Below, piece by piece: positions 17,709 through 24,882 of a stretch of 64,000 nt of DNA. A model generated the notes under the pieces. The model was not told the origin of the DNA. It made no database searches and saw only the letters and a list, made by a program, of their open reading frames with translations. The translations under genes were made by a program, and so were the position numbers. Each line of letters opens with the position of its first letter. The stretch's first letter is position 1. The DNA is from Neisseria macacae ATCC 33926 (lineage in GTDB: Bacteria > Pseudomonadota > Gammaproteobacteria > Burkholderiales > Neisseriaceae): contig NZ_CP094241.1 of NCBI RefSeq assembly GCF_022749495.1, forward strand, positions 1,364,001 through 1,428,000. Reading direction: 5' to 3'.

Positions 17709-17764
17709 AAGGTCGTCTGAAACAAGGTTTCGACTTTGCGAAAACTGTTTTTCAGACGACCTTG
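17709..17764. terminator. Inverted muc-DUS pair left of the AT-rich island
   Basis: AAAGGTCGTCTGAAACAAGGTTT with a mirrored TTTTTCAGACGACCTT; it marks the edge between ilvD upstream DNA and the AT-rich segment. Confidence 0.7.
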
Positions 17765-17780
17765 ATGGCAAGAAATCCTA

Positions 17781-17950
17781 GCATTATTTACAGTTTTTGA
17801 AAGACAATACTTCCTTTGAAGCCGTCTCTCCCGATAGAGGCGCAATTAATTGATAAAGGCAAATTCAGAAAAGCAGGCAAGATGATCGATTATGAAATTA
17901 GTGAAGGGCATATTACCAAGACAGAAGGCCATAGATTAAATAGGAGATAA
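17781..17950 (+). pseudogene. Headless coding remnant, possible toxin C-terminus
   Basis: The last ~50 codons before the TAA at 17948 read as a plausible C-terminus (IEAQLIDKGKFRKAGKMID and EISEGHITKTEGHRLNRR), but there is no start. A TGA at 17798 blocks the frame upstream. In another frame the bases just before read FLKDNTSFEAVSPDRGAIN up to a TGA at about 17851, which suggests one frameshift within a once-continuous coding region. It ends five bases from the ribosome site of the next gene. This is the arrangement expected for the broken C-terminal tip of a polymorphic toxin followed by its immunity gene. The toxin reading is inference. Confidence 0.45.
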
Positions 17951-17955
17951 GCAAA

Positions 17956-18807
17956 ATGTTGAAAATTTTGAATAATTCCTTAAATGGGATTACTTTGGGG
18001 CAAAGAAAGGTTGACTTAGATGATGCTACTTTAGATGAATCTAGTTGTTCATTAGAGTTTGATAGAAAGCACAAGATACAATCTGATTCACAAGTAATTA
18101 CTTTATCATCTTCTGAAACTTGTGATGAATTTAGCTTAAATGGAAAAATTATTAACTTCTCCAATCTCGAAAAATTTGTAGAAGAGGAGAATCCTCTGGT
18201 AGAAATTTCGGATGAAGAAAAATATTTTTATACTTTTCCACAATATAATTTAGTTTTATATGTTGATTATAAAGATAAATTGTTTCTACAGGTATTAATT
18301 TACGATGAAAGTATAAAAGATTTATATGAAAATAGCGGGCAAAAATACTCAGACTTCCAAAAAAGTAAACTTAAAAGTCTAATTACATTTTATGGTAAAT
18401 TGATATTTATTCCTTATAAGTCAGTGGGTAATTTGGAATTCAACAGTTCTCTATCGGATATTATAAAAGAATATGATATATTAGAAAAAATTATTCCTGA
18501 TAAGAAAAATATCTTATGGATAAATAATTTTGCGCTTAGATTTGATAATGAAAAATTGACGCAAATTACAATTTTTTATGATAAAAAAGAAATTATTCCA
18601 ATATATTATAATGAAATTAATATCTCATCAGAAAAAGGGCTTTCTGAATTATTAAATAAATATGATGGAATTGAAAGGGGAAAATCTAAATATCTTTTCA
18701 AAGAATTAGGTTTGGTTGTAGCAAAAGACTTCTCTGAGTTTCACTTTTTTGAACAATCATTATTAAAATTTTGGGCAAATTTACATAGAGCTATCACTAG
18801 TTGGTAA
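17956..18807 (+). CDS. Uncharacterised AT-rich 283-aa protein (immunity-like position)
   Basis: A soluble acidic protein of 283 residues without signal peptide or membrane helix, rich in Asn, Lys, Ile and Asp. Its composition is very AT-rich, unlike ilvD or apaH. TAGGAGATAAGCAAAATG gives a good ribosome site that overlaps the end of the preceding coding remnant. I do not recognise the family. Size, acidity, composition and location behind a toxin-like tail fit an immunity protein of a polymorphic toxin cassette, but this is inference only. Confidence 0.6.
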   Translation: MLKILNNSLNGITLGQRKVDLDDATLDESSCSLEFDRKHKIQSDSQVITLSSSETCDEFSLNGKIINFSNLEKFVEEENPLVEISDEEKYFYTFPQYNLVLYVDYKDKLFLQVLIYDESIKDLYENSGQKYSDFQKSKLKSLITFYGKLIFIPYKSVGNLEFNSSLSDIIKEYDILEKIIPDKKNILWINNFALRFDNEKLTQITIFYDKKEIIPIYYNEINISSEKGLSELLNKYDGIERGKSKYLFKELGLVVAKDFSEFHFFEQSLLKFWANLHRAITSW

Positions 18808-18888
18808 TTGCAGGTCGTAAGTACGTAGCTCAATTAAACTCTGGATTACGATACATAGAATGTACGGAGTATCTGCATGTGTTTTTTG

Positions 18889-18929
18889 TTTTTCAGACGA
18901 CCTCAATATCTTCTCTGAGGTCGTCTGAA
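18889..18929. terminator. Inverted DUS pair inside the AT-rich island
   Basis: TTTCAGACGACCTCA and TGAGGTCGTCTGAA with a ten-base loop, between the two AT-rich genes. Confidence 0.75.
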
Positions 18930-18991
18930 CTATCTGTTTTTTTATAGGAAAAGCGTTCTAAAGAAATTAGGCTTAGAATTGGAGAAAGTAA

Positions 18992-19348
18992 ATGGGAAAG
19001 TTGTTGATTGGAGTAATTGGGACTATTTTGCTTTTGATAGGTGCTTCAAGTATGTCACATCCACTTGAAAAAAATATTCCATATAATGATTTGACTATTA
19101 GGTACTATTTAGGAATGAGTTTCCCTAAGTATAATCATCCTGCAAAATTGTATAATGAGATTAATTTGGATAAAGTAGATGAAATTAGAAAAAGCAAGGA
19201 AATTATATCTTATTATGTCGGATTTTATAGAGATGAAAAATTAATCAAATTTGATAAGTATATTAATAATAACAAAATAATGGGTTTTACCTATGAGTAT
19301 GATGGCAGAGGAAATCTGATAAAAATATATCAAAATAACGTTGAATAA
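18992..19348 (+). CDS. Uncharacterised AT-rich 118-aa exported or membrane-anchored protein
   Basis: It begins with a hydrophobic segment (LLIGVIGTILLLIGASS) that is either a signal peptide or an N-terminal anchor. A hydrophilic, Lys/Asn/Tyr-rich domain follows, ending in FTYEYDGRGNLIKIYQNN. GGAGAAAGTAA provides the ribosome site. The family is not recognised. It shares the AT-rich composition of the gene before it and may belong to the same acquired segment. Confidence 0.55.
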   Translation: MGKLLIGVIGTILLLIGASSMSHPLEKNIPYNDLTIRYYLGMSFPKYNHPAKLYNEINLDKVDEIRKSKEIISYYVGFYRDEKLIKFDKYINNNKIMGFTYEYDGRGNLIKIYQNNVE

Positions 19349-19512
19349 AATAAACAGATTGAGGCTGCGACTAACAAAACCGTGAGGTCGTCTGAAAATT
19401 AGTTTTCGGGCGACTTTCTTTTTATGCTGCCGAAAACGTGCTTCTACATTAACTGACTTCCACCCCCACCCACACACCGCCTTCAATGGTTATGCTTTTT
19501 CAATTTTATGGC

Positions 19513-20343
19513 TTATTTCAAAGCCGTTTTCCAGTCCAAACCGCCAAGGGATGGGACTTGGGTGATGCTGTGATCGGCAAGGTTGATGGCGGTCAGTTCG
19601 CCGCCCCAAAGCGCACCGGTGTCGAGGGAGAGGATGTTGTCGGTGTTCATAAAGCCCAGCGAAGACCAGTGTCCGAAGACGATGGTGTGGCTGAGGTTTT
19701 GCCTGTCGGGGGCTTTGAACCAAGGGCGCAGGTTCGCGGGCATTTTTTTGAGGGTGGATTTGTAGTCGTAATCGAGTTCGTTTTTCAGCGTCAGCGCGCG
19801 CATTCGGGTGAAGACGTTGAGAATCATGCGCAGGCGGTCGTAGCCGGTCAGATCGTCGCGCCATTCGGCGGGTTTGTTGCCGTACATTTTGGAGAAAAAC
19901 TTTTTGTATTTTTTGCCGCGCAACTCGGCTTCGGTTTCGCTGGCGAGCAGTTCGGCGCGGGCGATGGTCCATTGGGGCAGGATGCCGGCGTGAACCATAA
20001 CATGGCGCACGCCTTTGATCAGCAGGGGCTGGAAGCGCAGCCAATCGAGCATTTTTTTGCTGTCGGGGTGTTGGAGGATGGGGGTGATGGTGTCGCTGCG
20101 CTTGACAGTACCTTCGCCGTAGCCGACGGCAAGCAGATGCAGGTCGTGGTTGCCGAGAACCATGCGGACGCTGCTTTCGTGTTCCATGCAGAATTGGAGG
20201 ACTTCGAGGGATTTGGGGCCGCGGTTGACGATGTCGCCGACGAGCCAGAGGGTGTCTGTACCGTGGTTGAAGTTGATTTTGTCGAGCAAAAGGGTGAGTT
20301 CGTCGAAGCAGCCTTGAATATCGCCGATTGCGTAGTGTGCCAT
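19513..20343 (-). CDS. apaH: Symmetrical bis(5'-nucleosyl)-tetraphosphatase ApaH
   Basis: Hydrolyses Ap4A (and Np4-capped RNA) to two ADP. It is a 276-residue calcineurin-like metallophosphatase with the metal-binding series GDIQGCFDEL (7-16), GDIVNRGPKS and GNHDLHLLAVG, then MVHAGILPQW. Usual length. The cognate substrate is known from the family. It reads toward the AT-rich island; a mixed DUS pair lies upstream. Confidence 0.95.
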   Translation of the reverse strand: MAHYAIGDIQGCFDELTLLLDKINFNHGTDTLWLVGDIVNRGPKSLEVLQFCMEHESSVRMVLGNHDLHLLAVGYGEGTVKRSDTITPILQHPDSKKMLDWLRFQPLLIKGVRHVMVHAGILPQWTIARAELLASETEAELRGKKYKKFFSKMYGNKPAEWRDDLTGYDRLRMILNVFTRMRALTLKNELDYDYKSTLKKMPANLRPWFKAPDRQNLSHTIVFGHWSSLGFMNTDNILSLDTGALWGGELTAINLADHSITQVPSLGGLDWKTALK

Positions 20344-20368
20344 TGTTGTTATTGTCCGATAGTGTGTG

Positions 20369-20411
20369 GTGTTTCAGACGACCTTTGGCTTGTGGGAGGT
20401 CGTCTGAAAAC
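20369..20411. terminator. Inverted DUS pair between ridA and apaH
   Basis: GTTTCAGACGACCT and AGGTCGTCTGAAAAC with a short loop, downstream of ridA. Confidence 0.8.
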
Positions 20412-20423
20412 GGGTTGCGTGTC

Positions 20424-20813
20424 TTATGCGTTCAGTACCAGCACGGCTTCGGCTTCGACCTGCACGCCTTTAGGCAGGGAGGCGACACCGACGGCGGCGC
20501 GGGCGGGGAAGGGTTCTTGGATGAACTCTGCCATGACTTCGTTGAAGACGGCGAAGTTGGCAAGGTCGGTCAGGTAGGCGTTGAGTTTGACGATGTCGCC
20601 CAGTGTGCCGCCAGCGGCCTCGGCGACGGCTTGCAGGTTTTTAAAGACCTGGCGTGCTTCGGCACGGAAGTCGCCGTTGCCGACAACGGTCATGGTGGCG
20701 GGATCGAGGGGAATTTGACCGCTCATGTAAACGGTGTCGCCCGCGCGCACGGCTTGGCTGTATGCGCCGATGGCGGCGGGGGCTTTGTCAGTGTGGATGA
20801 TGGTTTTGGACAT
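20424..20813 (-). CDS. ridA: Enamine/imine deaminase RidA
   Basis: A 129-residue YjgF/RidA trimeric protein that hydrolyses reactive 2-aminoacrylate and related enamines from PLP enzymes. Recognisable are PAAIGAYSQAVRAGDTVYMSGQ at the N-terminus and PARAAVGVASLPKGVQVEAE at the C-terminus, with the conserved substrate-binding Arg. AGGAGAAAATC before the ATG is a good ribosome site. A run of eight C (coding strand) lies in the leader about 34-41 bases upstream. Confidence 0.95.
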   Translation of the reverse strand: MSKTIIHTDKAPAAIGAYSQAVRAGDTVYMSGQIPLDPATMTVVGNGDFRAEARQVFKNLQAVAEAAGGTLGDIVKLNAYLTDLANFAVFNEVMAEFIQEPFPARAAVGVASLPKGVQVEAEAVLVLNA

Positions 20814-20913
20814 GATTTTCTCCTGTTGTCGGGGTCGTCTGAAAGTGGGGGGGGCTTCGATAAAAACGGTGTCGATTATCGTATAAAACCGAGTGATTGT
20901 GTAGGGTATTGAC

Positions 20914-20982
20914 GTTTTCAGACGGCCTGATAAAGCGGCAGCCCGAAGATGTTTCAGTTTGGCGCGTCAAGGCCGTCTGAAA
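20914..20982. repeat. AG-type DUS inverted pair between hemW and ridA
   Basis: TTTTCAGACGGCCT and AGGCCGTCTGAAAA face each other about 45 bases apart, just beyond the hemW stop. Confidence 0.7.
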
Positions 20983-20991
20983 AAGTAGGTG

Positions 20992-22170
20992 CTATAAAAA
21001 GCATTGCAACAAATCGTTTAAAAACAACCGTCCCCGTTCGGTCGGGCGGAACACGGTCGGGTCGGTTTCCAGCAGACCTTTTTGCCTTGCTGTTTCGATT
21101 TGCGCCATGATTTTGGCGGCGGGTACGCCTGTGCGCTCCTGCAACATCGCGGCGGGTACGCCGTCGGTCAGGCGCAGGGCGTTCATCATGAACTCGAACG
21201 GCAAATCTTCGGCGGCAACGGTTTTGCGTTCAACGGCTTCACTCGGCTGGCTTTGCATTAGAGCGAGGTAGTCGTTGGGATGGCGGCGGCGGACGGTGCG
21301 CTCGATGCGGTCGGGGTAGGAGATTTTGCCGTGCGCGCCCGCGCCTATGCCCAAATAATCGCCGAACTGCCAGTAGTTCAAATTGTGGCGGCACTGCATG
21401 GCGGGTTTCGCAAAAGCCGATGTTTCGTAGTGGATAAAGCCCGCGCCTTCCAACGCGCCGTGTACCGCGTCTTCGATGTCGAGGGCGGCTTCGTCTTGCG
21501 GCAAACCTTTCGGCGGCGTATGACCGAACGGCGTGTTCGGCTCCATCGTCAGATGATACGCGCTGATGTGGGTCGCGCCCGTAGCGATGGTGGTTTGCAC
21601 GTCATCCAATGCCGTCTGAACAGTCTGGTTCGGCAGTGCGTACATCAAGTCGATATTGACTTTATCAAATAATTTCAAGGCGGTGTCGATGGCGGTTAGG
21701 GCTTCTTTGCCGTTGTGGACGCGCCCCAGCCACGCAAGCATATCGTCGTTGAAACTTTGCACGCCAATAGAAAGCCGCGTGATACCCGCATCTTTAAATC
21801 CTTGAAATTTCTCAATTTCAAACGTGCCCGGATTGGCTTCCAACGTAATTTCCGCTTCCGGCTGCAAGCGCAACAGCGAACGCACGCCGCTCAACAAACG
21901 GTCAATCGACTCCGCCTGAAACAGGCTGGGCGTACCGCCGCCGAAAAATATCGTTTCCACCGGTCTGCCCCAAATATTGGGCAATTCGAGCTGCAAATCG
22001 GTCAGCAGCGCGTCGATATAGGCGGCTTCGGGCAATCCGTTTTTCAGGCTGTGGGAATTGAAGTCGCAATACGGGCATTTTTTGATGCACCACGGGATGT
22101 GGATGTAGAGTGACAGGGGCGGCAGGGCGGTGAGTTGTCCGGGATGCCGAAAGGTAATATTATGTTTCAC
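20992..22170 (-). CDS. hemW: Heme chaperone HemW (radical SAM)
   Basis: A 392-residue radical-SAM protein of the oxygen-independent coproporphyrinogen oxidase family, now regarded as a heme chaperone. The Fe-S motif is C28-x3-C32-x2-C35 (IPWCIKKCPYCDF). GGGTPSLF and the SIGVQSFND segment follow. It lacks the extra N-terminal Cys-rich extension of HemN, which supports HemW. In many proteobacteria hemW lies directly after rdgB. Here a 9-kb block separates them, and the HEPN gene stops only 21 bases before the hemW start. Confidence 0.93.
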   Translation of the reverse strand: MKHNITFRHPGQLTALPPLSLYIHIPWCIKKCPYCDFNSHSLKNGLPEAAYIDALLTDLQLELPNIWGRPVETIFFGGGTPSLFQAESIDRLLSGVRSLLRLQPEAEITLEANPGTFEIEKFQGFKDAGITRLSIGVQSFNDDMLAWLGRVHNGKEALTAIDTALKLFDKVNIDLMYALPNQTVQTALDDVQTTIATGATHISAYHLTMEPNTPFGHTPPKGLPQDEAALDIEDAVHGALEGAGFIHYETSAFAKPAMQCRHNLNYWQFGDYLGIGAGAHGKISYPDRIERTVRRRHPNDYLALMQSQPSEAVERKTVAAEDLPFEFMMNALRLTDGVPAAMLQERTGVPAAKIMAQIETARQKGLLETDPTVFRPTERGRLFLNDLLQCFL

Positions 22171-22191
22171 GTTGTTAGATTTTTTGTGTTC

Positions 22192-22719
22192 TCAAATATG
22201 GTTAAATTCTCTAAATAATTTAGGTAGTCTATCAATAATTTTAATTGCTTCTTTGTAGCTAGAATAGAGTTCATCTGAAGTTTTTTCAAGTGAAAATGCT
22301 GCAAAATTTTGATGAACTAAGCGGTTTCTATCTAAACCAAGTTCAAGAAATTTTTTTATTGATTCTTCTAGGTCTTCATCTTTAATTTTTCCAGTAGCAT
22401 ATTTTTTAAAAGACTCTCCAAAGATTCTTAAAAAAGAATTGATATTTTTCTCTTCCCACCTAAACCATGTATGATACTGTCTACTAATAAATTTATTTCT
22501 TACTAGCTCAGAAATGATATGTTTTTCATGAGTTTGTTCTTGTACATATTCAAGAACACAATTGGTAATTCGATCTTCAAAATAACTTGAAATGGCCAGC
22601 AATAGGGTTTTACGATAGATTTCATCAGTAGAAACTGATAAAGATATTTCCTTATTGTCTTCAAGAAATTTTTTGAGTTCTTTGTGATCTTCGTATATTC
22701 TATCAATAATATCCTTCAT
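22192..22719 (-). CDS. HEPN-domain protein (probable RNase of a defence pair)
   Basis: A 175-residue all-alpha protein with the HEPN ribonuclease signature R-x4-H as RNRLVH (131-136) near its C-terminus. The N-terminal SYFEDRITN helix is of the type seen in MAE_28990/MAE_18760-like HEPN proteins. Strongly AT-rich. It is 12 bases downstream of the DUF262 gene on the same strand, so the two are almost certainly one operon. HEPN + DUF262 pairs are predicted anti-phage or RNA-targeting modules. The actual target is unknown, and the RNase role is inferred from the motif. Confidence 0.78.
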   Translation of the reverse strand: MKDIIDRIYEDHKELKKFLEDNKEISLSVSTDEIYRKTLLLAISSYFEDRITNCVLEYVQEQTHEKHIISELVRNKFISRQYHTWFRWEEKNINSFLRIFGESFKKYATGKIKDEDLEESIKKFLELGLDRNRLVHQNFAAFSLEKTSDELYSSYKEAIKIIDRLPKLFREFNHI

Positions 22720-22731
22720 GATAGAAGGTTC

Positions 22732-23925
22732 CTATACTTTTAATGAAATAATCTGTTTAGCTTTTTCTAGTCTTTTAGCTACTTTGGTAGCATGAGCAGT
22801 ACCTTTTAGTAGAGCCTCAGAGAATTCTTCATCCTCAGCTAATTTTTTGATACTATTTTCTTCGATAAAGCCTTCAATTAATTTATTTTCATCAGGGGAG
22901 AAAAACTTTTTAGCTACGGCATAAAAAACAGCCTCAAATATGCCGACATTGAATAAATTTCCTCTTGATCTACTTCTAAAAATCTTAGGGTCGAGATCCC
23001 GGCAGGCGGTTATAAAAGAGTTAAATAAATCTAATAAGTATTTATTATATTCATTTGAATATTTAGAACATTTTTCCGAAAATTGGTTTAAAAACCTAGT
23101 CATTGATGGTCGATAGTTTTCACTATCAATAAGCATAGCAAAAGATCGTAGAAGAATTTCTATATCTTTCATATGTAAATCAGGTTCTGGTGAACCCAAT
23201 AAATTCCTCCAGTTAGAATTGTTATTTATCTTGAAAAGCATCTTGTAAAAATCTGAGTGATACATACTGGTACGGATTTCTTGTGCTTTCAAATTCATTC
23301 CGCCAGTATTCAATCTATTAAAAACTTCAAACATTGAAGAATTATCATTAGATGGCGCATTTTGTTTTACTATAATATTTCTGATTGGTCGTAAATCTAA
23401 TTGTAGTTTAAATTCCCCAAGAGTTGAGTAGTTCATTCCATGAAATTTATTTTTTTTGTCAGATAGTTGACTAGGTAATTTAAGGTTGAAAGGAGTAAAA
23501 TATTCATCATCATGCAATACTTCTTCAGGAATTTTTCCTTCTCTATCAAAAATATTACGTAAAGCAGAGCGTTTTTCTTTTTTAGGAAAACGTTTTTTCA
23601 TAAAGTAATATATTGACATTAATCGTTGTTGCCCATCGATAACTAAAAATTTATTTCTTTCTTGTTCATATAGAAATAATTGGGGTACTGGAAGGCCTAA
23701 TAATAATGATTCAATTAATTTAGATGACCTACCGATATCCCAAACAAAATTTCTTTGAAATCCAGGTATGATGACAGCTCCTGATTCAATAAAACTATTT
23801 AATGTCATAACATTAAAATCATTGGGAGTTGCTGTAATATCATATTCATCTATATCTAAATTTTCACATTCATTTTCTGCATAATCATCAATCTGTAATG
23901 AGTTAATTTTTTCATAAGTTTCCAT
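22732..23925 (-). CDS. DUF262-domain protein (ParB/GmrS-like nucleotide-binding domain)
   Basis: A 397-residue protein. The N-terminal DUF262 core shows IPGFQRNFVWD (53-63) and VIDGQQRLMSIYYF (95-108). The DGQQR motif belongs to the ParB/sulfiredoxin-like superfamily and in GmrSD-type enzymes is linked to NTP hydrolysis. A helical C-terminal half follows, with FNRLNTGGMNLKAQEIR, another DUF262 landmark. The DUF1524 HNH nuclease domain of full GmrSD is absent; the effector role probably falls to the HEPN partner downstream. Very AT-rich, unlike hemW. It is the first gene of the two-gene unit. Confidence 0.82.
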   Translation of the reverse strand: METYEKINSLQIDDYAENECENLDIDEYDITATPNDFNVMTLNSFIESGAVIIPGFQRNFVWDIGRSSKLIESLLLGLPVPQLFLYEQERNKFLVIDGQQRLMSIYYFMKKRFPKKEKRSALRNIFDREGKIPEEVLHDDEYFTPFNLKLPSQLSDKKNKFHGMNYSTLGEFKLQLDLRPIRNIIVKQNAPSNDNSSMFEVFNRLNTGGMNLKAQEIRTSMYHSDFYKMLFKINNNSNWRNLLGSPEPDLHMKDIEILLRSFAMLIDSENYRPSMTRFLNQFSEKCSKYSNEYNKYLLDLFNSFITACRDLDPKIFRSRSRGNLFNVGIFEAVFYAVAKKFFSPDENKLIEGFIEENSIKKLAEDEEFSEALLKGTAHATKVAKRLEKAKQIISLKV

Positions 23926-23965
23926 ATTGCTAACCTTAAAGTATGTAGAAATATAACTGATTTTA

Positions 23966-24096
23966 TTATGAAATATTTATTTTTTGCAACAATTCCCGTA
24001 ACGCCTGCCCCCTGAGGCTTTTGGCAATCATGGGTTGCGGGTCGTTTACGTGGCAGGCAGAAACGCAGGCATCATAGCAGCTTTTGTTGGAGAGGT
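23966..24096 (-). pseudogene. Decayed copy of the rdgB 3' end
   Basis: Reads like the end of intact rdgB (31253-31846): RGQALRELLQKINIS against RGQALRELLKKIEAL, and nucleotide blocks such as CAACAATTCCCG, GCCTGCCCCCTG and TGCGGGTCGTTT occur in the same order. About 135 bases of the middle are deleted. It lies between the DUF262 gene and the receptor fragment, on the hemW side of the accessory block, and probably records the original rdgB-hemW junction. Confidence 0.8.
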
Positions 24097-24123
24097 CGTC
24101 TGAAATTTTCAGATGACCTTTCA
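24091..24123. terminator. Imperfect inverted DUS pair after the receptor fragment
   Basis: GAGGTCGTCTGAAATTTTCAGATGACCTTT; the same flank follows the intact receptor gene at 27642, so it was copied together with the receptor 3' end. Confidence 0.75.
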
Positions 24124-24135
24124 AGCATTGCCCCG

Positions 24136-24768
24136 TCAGAATTTGCCTGTAAATCCGACGGTAACCGCCCGTCCCGGTGCGGGGATGGGGACGTTGGACA
24201 TGGGGTCGAGGTAGTAGCGGTTGGTCAGGTTGCTGACGCTGAAGTTCATGCTCAGGTTTTTGCCGAAGTTGTAGCGTCCGTAAGCATCCAATACCAAGGC
24301 GGAACGCCAGTGGTAGGGGCGGCCTGATGCCTGCATGATCCGTGCCAAGCCCTGACGTGCCAGTTCGTCCTGCTGGTCGGTATCGACGGTGCTGTGGTAG
24401 ATGCCGCGCATACCCAGTTCCAGCCTGTTGTTGAAGCGGCGGGTGCCGACATCGAGGTTGAGCGAGTATTTCGGCTGCATGGTTTGATAGAAACGGGTGG
24501 CACCGAAGCCGCCATCGATACATTTGGGGATGCGGTTGTTATAGACGTCGTAGTTGAAGGCGGTCGATTTGTCGCAGGTGCGCTGCTTTAAGCGGTAGTT
24601 CGCGCCGAACGAGGCAAACCATTTGCCGCTGTCGATACGGCTTTGCAGCTCGATGCCGCTGGTCTGTTTCTTGTCGTATTGGGTCAGGTTTTTGTTTTCG
24701 GTAATGTCGATGGCGTTTTTGATGGTGTTGTTGTAGTAGGTCAGGCGGATGGTAGCAATCTGGATCGA
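24136..24768 (-). pseudogene. 5'-truncated TonB-dependent receptor gene (C-terminal ~205 codons)
   Basis: An uninterrupted frame that matches the last ~205 residues of the intact receptor at 27687-30983. It begins at RLTYYNNTIKNAI and ends in VGFTGKF. The final ~80 residues are almost identical. The upstream part differs at loop-like positions (TVDTDQQDELARQ against KAENKQQDKLAKS). There is no start codon or signal peptide, so it cannot be expressed as a receptor. It may be a leftover of a second receptor gene or a silent donor for recombination into the intact copy. Confidence 0.85.
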
Positions 24769-24882
24769 TTTGGGCGGTATACGGTTTAGGAAAGGTCGTT
24801 TGAAAACTTTTCAGATATTTTAGTCTAGTCGGGAATTTTTAAAAATCGTGATTGGTTTGGATAGAAATTCTGAATAAATAAA

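Noticed and set aside
19486..20577. 363-codon frame opposite apaH
   Set aside because: Antisense shadow of apaH and ridA; no recognisable motif.
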